This document shows, in pieces, positions 21,301 to 36,300 of a DNA stretch of 64,000 nucleotides. Origin of the DNA: Branchiostoma belcheri. Its lineage: Eukaryota > Chordata > Leptocardii > Amphioxiformes > Branchiostomatidae. A program made the translations under genes and the position numbers. The stretch covers positions 1,082,495 through 1,146,494 of the forward strand of contig NW_017804243.1 in the NCBI RefSeq assembly GCF_001625305.1, in the 5' to 3' direction. The notes under the pieces were generated by a model. The model had not been told where the DNA came from and did no database searches. It saw nothing but the letters and a program-made list of their open reading frames with translations. Numbering within the stretch: position 1 is the first letter of the stretch; the number at the start of each line of letters is the position of its first letter.

Positions 21301-24300
21301 ATTCATGTTACAAAAAACACTCTGAAATCTTTTCATTAATTATAACATGATTGTTAATTAACGGTGTTTGTTTCATTAACTTTTAGGCCCATTTGTGATT
21401 GGTAAGATTGAGATGGATGGTGACCCCATTGCATCCTGGGGAGGTATTGCCAACGTCTCCTCCACCAGGTTCAACAAGAAGGCTGTCTTCTACTCTGAGT
21501 TAGTACAGGGCGGGGAGGTTAAGTGGAGCATTGTTAACCAAAAGGTGAGAAAAATCATTCTGCATTTTTACAAAATGAAACAAACAAGATACAGTGTTTT
21601 TTTTTTAGAACAATGACCAAAAATTCCTATGACCTGATACACAGATTCAGGTGAAGGTTCAGATCTGAATTGCTAGGTATTAGGGTTAAAAGGGCTTGAT
21701 CATGTACCACCTGCATGTACAGGTTATTGCAGGTAAACTTGGGGCTGTGAAGGTATTTCTGATGTCTAAGTGGTACCTACACCTACATGTAACTTGCACT
21801 GGTCCATGCGCTGGGTTTATTGTAATATGGCATTAGTTTCTGAAGTTTTAGTGTGATCCATATATCCACTCATGCACAACTTAGGAAGTCTATACATAAT
21901 GTATTTCCTAAATTATGAGCGGTGCAGAAAGAATTTGTCTCACGCAGGTAACTGACTTTCAAAAACTCAAATGGTTACCAATCTTTGGAAAGTTTTGTAC
22001 ATCATAATGTAGCTTTGTTGACGTTCACATGTACAGTACTATTACTTAGCCTTACAGGGTGAGGTACAGGTGAAATACCAGATGTTTCTGTGTTTCCAGT
22101 CTGCAGGTGAGAGGTTGCAGGTGTCTCCGCAGCTGTCCTGGAATGACCTGGTCATGTCGCTGGGTTCCATGGCCATCACAGAGTGGCAGGGCTGGCTGGT
22201 CGGCGAGTTTGCCGTCAACGACAACGATGTCAAAGTGCTCGTACAAACCCTGGGTATGTATACAAGGACAAATACAAGTACCAAAAAGGTAATTAAGGTA
22301 CATTTAGTCCCATAGTCTTTGGGTGGAGTGTATCCAGATGGATATCAAGGAGTGTGGTCTGTCTAGCACAGACCCACAGGACAGAGCCAGCTGGAAGCGT
22401 GGTGTCCTGAACAGCCGACTGCTGCCCACCCCTGGGACAGGGAAACCGGCAGCAGAATAATCTAAACCAGGATAGTGAGTGTGTCAGTGAGTCTTTCTAA
22501 GGCCATAGGGACAATGGGTTGTTGGTCCACTGTGTCTAGGGCACGGTATTGGAAGACAAACCAATCTCTATCTGCTTCCTCCGTCTTTTACCTCCCCAAC
22601 CAAAGTCATGTACCCATTTTGTACCTAGGTACAGTGAGTTGAGTGAAGTGCCTTTCCCAAGGACACAATGTCTTGCCAGGAATTATACCCATGACCTCAT
22701 TATCTTCCTTCCACTATCCCAAATTCTTGGTCATTTGATGCCACTTTTTAGAGTACAATATGTTATAGCTACATCTATAATGGGACAATAATAATTTACT
22801 GCTTTGGTGTAAAAGAGGTAGGTTCATTCTGATCTATACTGAAAGAACCCAGTGGTAGATTTAAAAGTTTTTGGGGTTACAGAGTTCCATATTCCCCTTT
22901 ATGTAATCTCCATAATGCAGGGCTCAACATGCAGTTTTCTGCATTAAAAATATTACTGTGTTAAATTCCATGCACTGCCAGATAGAAATACCTACTAACA
23001 CTAACCTGCATATGCAGGTGACATTTCCAGCCCTGCAATGTCTTTATTGCATAACAGTGATGAACATATTTCAACCCTTCTCAGGTGTGCCAACTTTCTA
23101 CATAGACAACATCCCTATAGCTGGAGAGGTGTACCATAGAGACCAGTACTGGTAGGTCACTGATTTTGCTTGAAACTTGTTGATTTAATGGAATATTTAT
23201 TTTCTTTCCAAAATATATACTTTACAGAATTAGTACATTTCATCGTTAGGTACATATAGATTAGAACATAATTCAAGTCCTTTTCTTTTTCTGCTGACTT
23301 GTGCAGGTTTTCTGTTCCTCTAACAAGAGGAATCCACACTGTATACATCCAACTGAGAACAAAAGTTACACAGGTAAGTGTTCAAACATCTGTCTGTTTC
23401 CAAGTTTAAACATCAAAGACACTAGTAACATGATCTATATATCTTAGATGGTACATGTCATTTTTTGGTTATGGAAGGAGATGATGAAGCAAAAAATGGT
23501 TCTTACACCAAACCAAGGAAACATCTATTAAAAGTTGACAAACATTTGCAAAGAAAATGCATAATGTTTAACTACCTTCAGATGGTCTAGCCCAACAAAC
23601 TATTGCTCTGTTTATTCTTAATCAAAACATTCATATATATGGTCACCAGCTTCTCCAACCTTGTACTGGCACTCCAACACCTCAGAAATGTCTTCTACAC
23701 CAGGAGTTACTATTGTGACAGTTTTTCTGGATTTGTTTGGAGAAGAAGAAGAAACAAAGCAAAAACCAATGATATGTTTTCATTTTGCAAAGGCAAAACA
23801 TTAAATAGTTTTTATAATGGCATTTCAGCACCAAGGACAGACATGGAAACAAAGGTGCCCCAAACCAAGGAAACATGTACCAAAGAGAAACAAACAAATT
23901 TGCCTACTTGTAGATTATACCTAAATTTAAGTTAGACCAGAGTTTTGTGAACTAAAGAATACAATCATTGTGGCTTAGATGTAAGCAAGAGATATTATTG
24001 TAGATTTTATTTTGAAGCCGTTAAAACAAAGCATTAATTTTTTATTTCAATACCTCATTGACATCCTTACAATAGTTGTGTATCTTGTTTTCCAGCAATT
24101 GATTTTCAATCTAAAGCAGGCTGGTAAGTTCGGTTGTTTTTTTTAAACAGTGATTTTAGTCAGATTTCATTTTATCATACAAATAGATAATGCTATAAAA
24201 AGTATAATTTCCTCTTTTCAAGTTGAGAAATCTTTTCCCCTAATCATACATTTTCTGCCCTTACATTCTTACATTGCAGGAAGCAATGTATTAGAGGTTC

Positions 24301-27300
24301 TGACCCCTCCCTACCTACCAGACCTGCTAGATGGTAGAGTCCTTGGTCATGTGATCCCTCTGCCAATAGCCAATCACCATCCAACACACTGGATCAAGAA
24401 CATCAGAATTTCATTGGTCAAGCAGGAAGGAGGCCCAAAAGTTTCAATCAGCCAACCAGAGATCAGCAGAAGGTTTTCAGTAGCACCTGGCCAGGTATCT
24501 GCCAGAAACTGCACTTATCTTGACTATCAGTTATCCTCCCAGATGCTTGCTAACATTGTATTTTGTGTCTTTTTGGAAATTTTCTATGGTAACTTCATTT
24601 ATCAAATAAACATTGAATGTTGATCTCCTTTTCTACTATTTGTGCTGTATGTAGGTAAGAATACATGATGTGTACATCACAGCAAATGAAGGGGTGTCTT
24701 CAGTGAAGACTTCTTGTCAGGATATGAAGTAGGCACTCCAATTTCTCTTTACCACACATGTGTCATTTAATTTAGTTACTCTCTACTGGGTTGTCTCAGC
24801 ACCTTTTAGAACACCTCTATGTGCCTTAGAAGTATAGAAGTATGGGAGGATGTACGTCCAACAAAATGTTTTTTCATCTCTTTTTTTATTGACAAGTCAA
24901 AAATATATTCAACAAAAAAGAAAACCACAGCACATATACAAAATAATTGAAATACTTGTGTAACAACAAAACTGAAACATCAAATGATGAAACAATGGTC
25001 TATGGCCATAATAATAATAGTGAAAATAATGAGAAAAATGAGAAACATATCAATCACATAATTGTTTATGTATACAATCAAATCAACTTAAATCAAAAGG
25101 ACAGCAACCAAATGTTTGATTTTGAGATCTGTATCTGTATCTGTATAGCCGGTATAACCGCCTTTCGGCGTAACACACCAGCTTCGCAGGCACGTGGTGT
25201 GGCGGCAGCTGGCTATATTACACCGATCGACTTGTTACACCTAACCCTTGAACTTCTAGCTCTAGACATTGTTTAAAGCTATCTATTGACAATGCCTCTA
25301 CTGTACTTGGTGACAGTGAGTTCCATTCTGCGATAGTTCTAGGAAAGAATGAATTCTTGAACACCTCAGTCCTCTGGTACTTGAAGGCATGGCTATTTCT
25401 TGTTCTCTTCTGGGCTGGTATTAGGTACTTAGTAGTTGGGATGTGTCATGGACAGAGTGAAAGACAGCTTTTCAAAGATTTTGTTAGAGAATGCAGGTCT
25501 TATATATTACCCTAGTGTGTTGACCACATGTAACATTATCTCTGTTCCCCCAGATTAACCCTACAAGTGAGCGGGTCGGAGGGCAACACTCAGGTCATCA
25601 CCATCAGCCTGAGATGTCGCACATACGGACAGTCGTTTGTTTTCACTTTCCTGGACCATGATGGATCCGTAGGTCACTTTGCACAACATATTAAACAGCG
25701 AAATCATATGCTTTTATTAAATTAGTATGAATCAATAATAAATCACACACACATGGGCTTTGTAAGGCTGATGATGTGTTAAAGAATCAGGCTCTGAAAA
25801 TTTGTGAAGTCAGTATCTAAAGAATCTGGTTCAAGTGACCATCTACAGCAATAAGAGAAAATTCTAAGCCAAAATTGTAAAGTTTATTCTGTTGGGACCT
25901 TATGGATGACATTGAAAGAATGGTAAGGCCAATTTAATTTGTTGTTTCTCGGATTTGCCCTGTCTATTTTTTTCTGATTTGCAAAAAAAAAAGAAACATG
26001 TTTATTGTTCTAAATAAACTGCAGAATGCTCAATGAAAAGACATTTTGACCCCAACGGTTGAAGAATGTCCATTTCTTCCTAGTTGTTAAAGTTGTTCAA
26101 TGTAACAATGCAATTTGGTTTCACTAAAAGTTCAAAATCTATTGTTTTAATTATAAACCAGCCTGGTATGTTCACTTCATGGCTCATATTGTAACATTTC
26201 CGGCTATCATGGGGTGCCTTGGCCTGTTTTTTTTTGCCCTGTCGCTTCATATTTTTTCTGAAAAAAATCCGAGAAACAACCAATTAAATTGGTATGGCCT
26301 AATATAGACACAAACCCTTGTTTGTATGAACTGTAGGTTCAGCATGCAGCAGCTATCCCACCTCTACAGGACTGTGTGACCAGTAGGTGTCCGGTAAGTA
26401 CGACATATGTTTAGAACCCTAAATATCTTTCTTGACACTGATTGTTACAGTTCTTGTTTGTCAACAATTGTTCTTACCTTTAAATCAGTTCTCAAGAAAA
26501 CCTGTTATAATACATGATGGTAAAAATATTCCCACTACCAAAAAGAGCATTTTAAAAATCATATCTTGTTCAATGCCTCCCTTTATTATTGAGGTATGCC
26601 AATTCGATGGATAAATATCAACAGCCATATAACTGTTACATGAAACAGTAATATTTTAATTCTATGGTTTGACTTGTGTTTTCAGGTGTTACTGACTCAT
26701 CATGGCACAGGTATGTGTGGTAATGATATTGTAAAGATAAATGGTTCAATCAAAAAATATCAAAATGAAAATAGTGTATATGATGGCATTTCAGCACCAA
26801 GGACAGACATGTACATGCAGGTTTACTGAAACTGATTCTGAAACTGTACATTTTACCAGAAAGCAAATTTAAAGCAGTTTGCTGTCATCTCTTGAATCAA
26901 TGCATAATTTCTATGTTAACCTTGATAAGTTAACATGAGCAATTCACGCAGCTAGGAAATTTGAGACTTCAACATTTTCTCAGTTCAATATGAATATAAA
27001 GACAACAAGAAGTAATCTTCATTCGTCCTTATTTTGCGTTTTTGTGGTGTCCCGTTTGAAGGTGTGTCTGCTCAGAACCAGGCAGACAGTTATAAGAGAA
27101 TGGAGGGTGGAGACTGGAAGTTTGGTATAGAAACAGCCTGGACTCTGGCTCCAACAAGGTCAGCTTAATGATGCTCCCTTCATTTCCACTAATCAGCAAT
27201 TGATGAGCAACTGTACAGCGATCAAAATTGGATCTGTGTGACCCTTGATTTTCATAATTTGAATATGATGCAAGATGTAAAAGTACATTTAAAAGACAAC

Positions 27301-30300
27301 AAAACACAGGCATTGTAAAAAAAAAAGTTCTTTTGGTAACTTAGTGGTCGCTCAGCAGTTACAGCCTTTAGCGGAAAGTTTTTTTAAGTTAAATCCTTTC
27401 TGCACCATGGGGTGCATAGGGCAACACCCATCTCCGGTTCAGTAGCCCTTGGGCCACACAATTGTGCAATCTCTACAGAAGGGGGCTAGTCCACTGGTAG
27501 TATTGTGTGTTTAACTCCCATACTCTTTCCCAAATGCTGAGTGCTAAGCAGGGAATCAAAGCAGTTTGTACCATTTTTAAAGTCTTTGGTATGACTCGGC
27601 CGGGGATTGAACTCAGGACCTACCGAATGCAAGCACTGTACCCACTTGGCCATTGCTCCAGTTCGAAGTGGAAAGGGGGTAGTAAAGTACACAGTGGCAG
27701 TATTGATGATAAGCATGTTTTCCTTTTTCATGCACATACATGTACGTACACTTTCAACATTTTTCCTTCTCCCATAGGCATGGAGCACACAACTGGGAGG
27801 GTCCAGGAGCGTTAACATCCATGACAGCATTGCACCGCTTACAAGAGGTACATTAATTTTGATTTATATATCTATTACCCTATAGCACCCTCAACAAAGT
27901 TTGGGTACCATACATACAAAACATACATGACATACAAAACTGTAGAACAAAAAAAGAAATACTTCATAAAATGCAAAAACAGGCCACTACTATAGCAGCT
28001 ACTGTTGTTACCTTACACTTTGCTGTCTTTACACCTTAAGACATTGTCATTAAATCAGAATGCCATAGGAAATACACAGAGACAGAGAGCGTAGGAAATG
28101 GGCCTAACAGAAGTTATTTTGCATGTTGCTATACAGTTATATTATTGCCCATATCAGCATTATATTTTATTTCTCATGCCTTTAACATTTCAGTTGGTAG
28201 AATCAGCATCCTGGATACAGAACAAGGTGGACCCACAGAGGGTGATCTTTGCAGGACACTCCATGGGGGGCCACGGGGCGTGGCACCTAGCAACCCGCCA
28301 TGCCGACAGGGCCCTGGCCGTGGTGTCTCTGGCCGGGTGGATCAAGAAGGAAGAGTATGGGGACAGCAATGTTTTCTTCAGGTAAGAATGTTATAATATT
28401 GTTAGGCCACACCAATTACATTTGTTGGTTCTCAGATTTTTTCAGAAAAAATATGAAGCAACAGGGAAAACAATGTATAAATACATTGTAAAAAGCCCAG
28501 ATGCCAGGATTGAAGCCATGACATACCAGCCTGGTTTATAACTCAAATAATGAATTTCAACCCTTTTATCAAACCCGTGCATTGATTGATGGAAAAAAAC
28601 TGTAACAACTAGGAAGACAAGGAGCTGGATAAAGTTCATAGTGCATTTTGTTAGTCCCATGTACTTTTTTCAGACAGTAGTGGGCAGTGAGTTGTTGATC
28701 CACTGTGTCTGGGACACAGTATTGGAAGGTTGTGCCTATATCTCTCCTTTCACCACTTTTTACCTCCCTAACCAAAGTCATGTACCCATTATACACCTTG
28801 ATGGAGTGAGGAAAGTCATGTAAAATGCCTTTCTCAAAACATCTTGCCATAAAAGCTATGCATCAAAACTTCTTGTTCTGGTGTCTGCTAGCCTAACAAC
28901 CTGGCCGTTTAGCACCACTGAAGCAGAGAAAGACAGAAACATATATTAGCTATTTACATGTAAATGGCTCTCATAATCCTGTAGTCATTATATGCAGATG
29001 TTGGGGCTCAATTAAAAATTTTGTCTTCCCTTTCAGACATGACATCAGTACCAGTACTGCTGACCCTTCAGTAAAAGCTATTATGGAGGTGAGTATAATT
29101 TGTTCAACTGAACTCTTCCTTCTCAAGTAGCCATTTAGCACCAACTTTGTATTGTTTATAGGGTTATCAGGGAGAAGGTTGAAGGGTGATATGTAATCTT
29201 TAATAGCATGGATCCTGATTTGCATTCTGCTCATATGTGTTTCAAACAGTCAAAAGTTTGTTGGACTCAACCAATGACTTGGTTTTTCATTACTTTTTTC
29301 CAGTCTTGCATTGCAGAAAATGATGCAGACAGACATGTGTCAAACCTACAAGTGGGTTTCTATAGAATTGTGTTTTCAAAGAGATTAGTAAACAGTTATC
29401 TGTTAACTAACTGTTTCTTGCTCTCCTGTCTTGCACTGAATTTATTTAATAATTATTAATCCTTTGCAGAAGGAAAACATAGTGTCTTTTTCTTCTTCTT
29501 CTCCTTTTTCCTTCTTCTTCTTCTCAAAACAAAGAAGGCCAATAACCTGGACCAGATGGCTGTCACCATTGTGACTTTGCTGTAGCAGACATGCTTTGGT
29601 ATTGGATTACATTAAGTAGCAAGTGGCAGTACATAGTTGGAGGCACTGGTCACCATGTTTTATTAACAGAATTAACTGAGTGTTTTAGTAATAATAAACA
29701 GAGCAGTAGTTTGATGGGAATTTTGGATTGACCATGTGAAGGTACCGTTAAATATTATGCATTTGTTTGAAATAAAAGTTACTTTTCTAGTTTAAAACAG
29801 TCTTTCCTGGCATAGGGAGTTCCAGTGCTTACCAGGATTGGTGCAGATGACCGAACTGTTCACCCATTCTTTGTCAGGTATGGTCAAATAAACAAATGAA
29901 GAATAATGCTAATAACTATTGCCTACTGATTTCTCACATAAAAAAAGAAAACTTTGTAAGGGTTGGAAAAATCTAGTCCTTCAGTCTTGGAAATTTGTCA
30001 AGAGTCCTGTTATTTCCTTCACAACAGCCATGTACTAAAAACAATGATTAATTGTGCTCCGTTATTTTCCAGACGAATGTACCGCCTTCTCCAGGAGACA
30101 GGGCTGAATGTTACGTACAGTGAGCTGCCTAAGAAGGAACACTGGTGGTGGGACACCTGGTAAGTATGGCTGCCTTTGTCTAGTGTCAATGAAGCTACAA
30201 TATTTGTTTTTGTTGGTTTGTTTGTTTTTCCTAACCGGTTTACCACCTTTAGGTCATAGCACACTGGTTTTGTACAGTAAGTACAAGCTGAGTAAGGCCA

Positions 30301-33300
30301 GACTGTAATGTTTGAACCACTCACACTGGGAAGGTCCCCTAGTATTTCAATGAGTGCGATAGGTACTGGAATGGCTCTTCTCAAATGCAGGACCTCCAGC
30401 TGTACATCCCATCAGGAAAGATTTTCCTCACTGAATCTACTTAGTTTTAAGCTGTGGAAATAAGTGAGAAAATAGGTGTAAAGTGCATTTCCCAAGGACA
30501 CAACAGTGTCTAATGGAAAGCACTTCATAATAAAAATTAAACTGTTCTCAAACTAAGGAAAAATGACTCACCAAGAATTTTTTACTGAATCACTCGGTCT
30601 TCATCAGCTTTCTCACCCAAGTCAGGGTTTTTCTTTAGGTTAATTTTTTCTTCAGTTTCATTTTCATTATGTATTTTACCAACTCAGATGCACTTTCATG
30701 CTAAAAAGCACTTCAATGTTTCCCAGGGACACCAATGATGGAGGTGCAGTGAACGACCCACAGCTGAGGCAGTTTGAAATGGAACATTCCAGACCAGAGA
30801 CGGACACAACTGAAGAGGGAAGTTGTTCTCGGGACGGGGCTGACTGTGCAACCTCTCAGGGCTCCAACAGATACAAGAAGTTAGTTTTACATTTTGACTT
30901 TGTTTAGCAGTGGAAGGAATCTTGTTTTCTATACCTAATTTTGTGAATAGTGTAGTAGCTATAGATATAAGATGCAAAGTTTAGGATAAGTGTTGATTAC
31001 CAAACATGTACAAGAATAGCTAAGATCACTATTGATGTAGTGCTATCCAGGACTTAGTGCTATCCATGGTACTGAATCCATGGTGCTGACTCCATGGTGC
31101 TGAATCCGTGGTGCTAAATCCGTGGTGCTGACTCCATGGTGCTGAATTCATGGTGCTGAATTCATTGTGCTGAATCCATGGTGCTGAATTCATGGTGCTG
31201 AATTCATTGTGCTGAATCCATGGTGCTGAATTCATGGTGCTGAATCCATGGTGCTGAATCCGTGGTGCTAAATCCGTGGTGCTGACTCCATGGTGCTGAC
31301 TCCATGGTGCTGAATTCATGGTGCTGAATTCATTGTGCTGAATCCATGGTGCTGAATTCATGGTGCTGAATCCATGATGCTGAATCCACGGTGCTGAATC
31401 CATAGTGTTGAATCCATGGTGCTGAATCTGTGATGCTGAATCCATGGTGCTAAATCCGTGGTGCTGAATTCATGGTGCTGACTCCATGGTGCTGACTCCA
31501 TGGTGCTGAATCCATGGTGCTGAATTCATGGTGCTGAATTCATGGTACTGAATCCGTGGTGCTAAATCCGTGGTGCTGAATCCATGGTGCTGAATCCATG
31601 GTACTGAATCCATTGTGCTGATTCCATGGTGCTGAATCCATGATGCTGAATCCATAGTGTTGAATCCATGGTGCTGAATCCATGGTGCTGAATGACTATC
31701 AAATGGGCTGCAATGATAACTTCTTCACACCAAATAGCCATAGATTGTAGGGACCTCACAGTTCTATTTCCCAATGTCCAGGTTACCTGATGGCAGCTAC
31801 ACCCTGACTGTGATGAACCCTGCTTCAGTAGAGGGTGGGAGGGGGGTACAAGTCCTACAGCAGACTGTACCCATGAGAACCAGCACAGTCAAGGTCAAAT
31901 ATCTTGGTTTCATTCTTATTTAGTTATGAAATATTTCATCCCATCTACTTACGCATTAAGCATATCATGATTCTACAAACATTTGTCTTACATAGTGCTA
32001 GTGCATAGCTTTCAAAAGACCATGGAAAATTAGAAACTTAAATTTTATTCTTATGGAATGACTAGCTTTTACACTAATCTTTGTTCTTACCAGACGTTGT
32101 GGAAATATGATATCTGCAGGCATTTATGTGAAAGAAAAAGACACCATGAGTTGAGAAATCAACTTAAATTTTTGTAGTGTCAGTACCATGTGAACAGCTC
32201 TGCTGCAGCTATTTTCAGTGACATTCTTTGAGTACATGGTCCTTGAGGAAGCATGGGTGGATTGTCTCAATAAGGGTTGAGAAAGCAACTGTCATTTTTG
32301 TCCTAACTCTAGATGGAGTTCCAACCTGGACAAGCCATACTGGAGACACAGAATGTCGCTCGCTTCAGTCTGTATGAACCTGACCTTCATCCTGTAGGGT
32401 GGGCCAAAAGGACACTCGAGGTCGACGGGGTCACTTTTCAGGACACACATGATGTTACTGAGAGTGGGGTCAACTTCTGCAAGAAGGAAGGTAATTCAGA
32501 AAGGAATATTAACAATACGAACAAAGACACCATCAGAACATGCTGTCCCAGGGCAAAACGCAGAAGATAATATGCATAGCTCTTCTACAGCTCTCTACAA
32601 AATGTGTTATTTCAGATTGCATTCACATTTCTAAGGAGGACATCCTATTTGTGGTTTGGAAATGTTACATTGGAAAACATGTCTTATACAGCAGACAAAA
32701 TTTTGATGCAACATTATGACCAAATATCCAACAGAGACAGTGCTTTTATGCAGGTGCAGTACGTTCTGCCAATGTGCTTTTAGTAACCTTACTGGAAAAT
32801 TGTCGAGCATTATCTGAGATTTCATTGACTATGTAGTCAAGAAGTTTGTATGTTCTTTCATTGCCAGGTACATGGAACCTTTGTAGTGACGGTGAGAGTT
32901 TTGAAACTGAAGGACAAAGAGGTCCACACAACATGGGACCTGCCAGGAGGGTGGCAGAACACAGGTTCCTCATAGTCACTGGTAAGTACACAGTGAACCT
33001 CAACACCAAGCAAAATTCTATGTGCAAACAGCAAGCATTCATATTATGTTCACCTTGATAGACAAGCTAAATTCTGTAAGTCTTGTGAAGCTTTTACTGT
33101 ATGAGATGTACAGTGACTGTAATTGTATGTTATCTAATGATAATAAAATAATGATAGATGTATCATAATAAAAAAATTATGTATCTTCTCCTCTCCTGAA
33201 AGAGTTGCAGTCACTTAATAGCTAAAACAGAGACAAAAACACCTGGTCCAATAAATAAAAATATTGGATGTTTGTCTTACCTGCATTACCCCCATGGCAA

Positions 33301-36300
33301 TCTTTTGGTTGATACAAGACAATATGTAACTGACAAGGCAGTATCCAATATGCCACCGTAAAAAGGTACCAGTACAAAAAAAGGAAGCCTGATAAATATA
33401 CCTATAGTAAAAAGACTTTAAAAAATAAGCCAAAGCCTAAACCTTACTTGGAGAGTACCATCTAAGGCTTAGGTCACAATTCCAAACCACAGCCCGGCCA
33501 GGTTGTTTGCATAAATGGAAGATCCATATCAACAATATACACAAATTTTTACTCTTGATTATTTTTATTATATGTGTGTTTTGTGTTTGTTATTTTTTAT
33601 ATCGTAGTTGTCATTCCTAGAAACTACTGTCCAGTCTGGCCCTTGTTTAGGAGTTGTGACCTTAGCATAAGTTATACAGTTCTGTTTGTATGGCCTGCCC
33701 AGGGACCCATGGTCCTGCACCTGTGACTGCCCAGCTGGAGAGGCTAGGTGTTTACCTGGCCAACCTATTCCACCTGACCTCCGACACCTCCGCATCTATG
33801 GTCAAGGACACAGAGCTCAGGACAGAGGACGCAGGTCAGTTATGAAGGTCATAAAAAAGAGTAACAAACAAATTTTCAAAACCCTTTGTGGGTAAAAGCA
33901 ACCAAGCAGAATTATTGAAAAAAAGGTAAAGGTAATCCCCAAACTTTTCTAAGGCTGTAGGGTCAGTGAGTTGTTCGTCCACATAGTCCACTGTGTCTTG
34001 GACACGGTATTGGAAGGTGGACTCCATCCCTCTCCTTCTACTGTCTTTTTTCCTCCCCAACTGAAGTCTGATACTCATTTTACACCTGGGTAGAGGGAGG
34101 AAAGTTGAGTAAAGTGCCTTTCTCGATGGTACAGCGTCTTGCCAGGAATACAAGGAATCAAACCTTTGTCCTCTCCATCTTGTATCTGCTTACCACTTCA
34201 AGCCACTCGATGTTGTGAAAGGTTTTTTTTCACATATTACTGTCATAAAACTTGCTTTATCACAGGATAATTGCTTGCAACTATGTATAGAATACTTACT
34301 AAAAAGGTCACATATTATCCTAATAATGGACTACAAGTATAACCATATACTAGTAACTGAATTTCCTACATTTTGTGTTTTACAGAATTGCACAATCTGA
34401 TTGTGATAGGTGGACCTAAAGAAAACAGTTGGGCAGCAGATTTCATCAACACTGTTCCGTTAGGTTGGGATGAAAAAGGTATGAGACTTTCAAACTTGGT
34501 CTGTGTCACTGTTTTCCCTCAATTTCGATCAAAATTGATGGAAAAGAGTGATATCAAAAACAAAGGTTAGGAATAATGCCAACAAAGAAAGACAATTGTG
34601 AGTATTCTAGAGTCTGTAATGCATTACAGCTTCATTAACTTATTACTATATGTTGATTCCTCTTGCAATGATAAGTTGATAACTATCAATTTAATGAATT
34701 GATTGCTAGCAATATAAGTATCATGATTTTCTCTTTGTAAATAAATGTTATAAATCTGCAATAGAGCAAGGCAACTACTCAATGAAATCTCCACCATTCA
34801 GTAAGTTTCTTTACAATGTACTTTGGCTGGCTGCTGAAAGAAACGTTTTATCTACATGTATTTGTGAGGCCACACCAATATGATTTGTTCAATCTCGGAT
34901 TGCCCACTTCAGTTTTTTTTCTGATTTCAAAAAAAAGAAATCTGAATCAACTCCAAAATATTCATATTTTGGTCCCAGAACATTTGGAGGAGGCCCCTTC
35001 TCTTCTGGGTTGTTCCAGTTTTCCAGCTATCAGTGCAGTGGTTTGATTAAAGATTTGAAATTGATTGTTTGCATTACAAACCAGCCTGGTATGTTGACTA
35101 AGTGACTCCTATGGTTAGCATTGGGGTTATCATAGGATGCCTACTTCTGTTTTTATTTCATTTTCCCTGTTGCTTCATAATTTTTTCTGAAAAAATCTGA
35201 CAACCAACAAATCAAATTGGTGTGGTCTAAAAAGGAAAAAGAAATAAATATTTAGACCATGATGTCTCTCACTTCAGGCCTGACCTTGGGAGACTGTCGT
35301 TTCACCCACCCTCGTACCGGTGCCCTGTTCCTGGCCAGGCATGCTGGGAAGGGCCTGTCCCTGGTGCTGATGGGTAATTCCCTGTCAGGGCTGGAGGATG
35401 TCGTACAGCTGGGCAGACCCACCATCCCTCCCATGACAAGGTCTCCTGTAAGTAACACTCCAATGGCAAATGAGTTTATTATTTCATAACCTCTGGGTAC
35501 AGTCTGAGGTATTGTTTGGAATGTTTTTGTGTGTTTTGTGTTCATAGGTAATTGAATGAAGGCCACTTAAATGATGAATGGTAGGAAGAGGGGGGGGGGA
35601 TTTGGTAAGTCAACACTCCTTTATGGCCTCCAGGTATAGAGGTATTGCTTGGGATGTGTTTGTCTATTGTCTATTGTTTGTAATTGGATACAATAGAGTG
35701 GCAGGAAGGGAGAGGGGATTTGGTTACTGCAGATTGACCTTAAGGTCAAGTTGGAAGGAAGTGATTGCTGGCCATCCGAGGAAATGGTGGCCTCACCCAC
35801 ACAAATCACCCACAAGGCTAAGACTGCAACATCAAAAGAACATTATTATACATAGAGAATATTACTTAATATATAATAAATTGCATATTAATTATAGTAG
35901 AGCTTTTTTAAATTGATGGCTTTTTTTAATGTGGCACTCAAAGGGTACATATACCCAGTAGAATTATGAAAGTTGACCTTATATCATAGCAGCACACAAT
36001 GGAGTCTTGGGCTCTTCTCATACCAAGGAGTGCAAAGTTTGCGTTTTTTTCCAATCCTTATTCCCGTATATCTTTGTGTTTACTTCACCATTTTTCACAA
36101 GGGTTTTAGAATTTTACCTTTTTGCTGCAAAATCTACCACACTCCAGTAATGTTTTTTTTTTTACTACAGTTCTCCAACCTGGTGCCTGACTTTGTCCTG
36201 ACTGGCCCAGAGTTCCAGAGAAGTGGCCCAGGTGGTTACCTGTGTGCTGGGTTCTGGGGAAACCATTGGGACCTGAGGAGGGAGCTTGTATCATGTGCCT

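Noticed and set aside
24150-24623. Single 157-codon gene at this place
   Set aside because: Only 24280-24494 is coding, as an internal exon of the hydrolase gene; the rest is intron read-through.
31029-31774. Long minus-strand open frames with 14-residue repeats
   Set aside because: Produced by the 14-bp minisatellite; no splice sites or non-repeat protein sequence attached.
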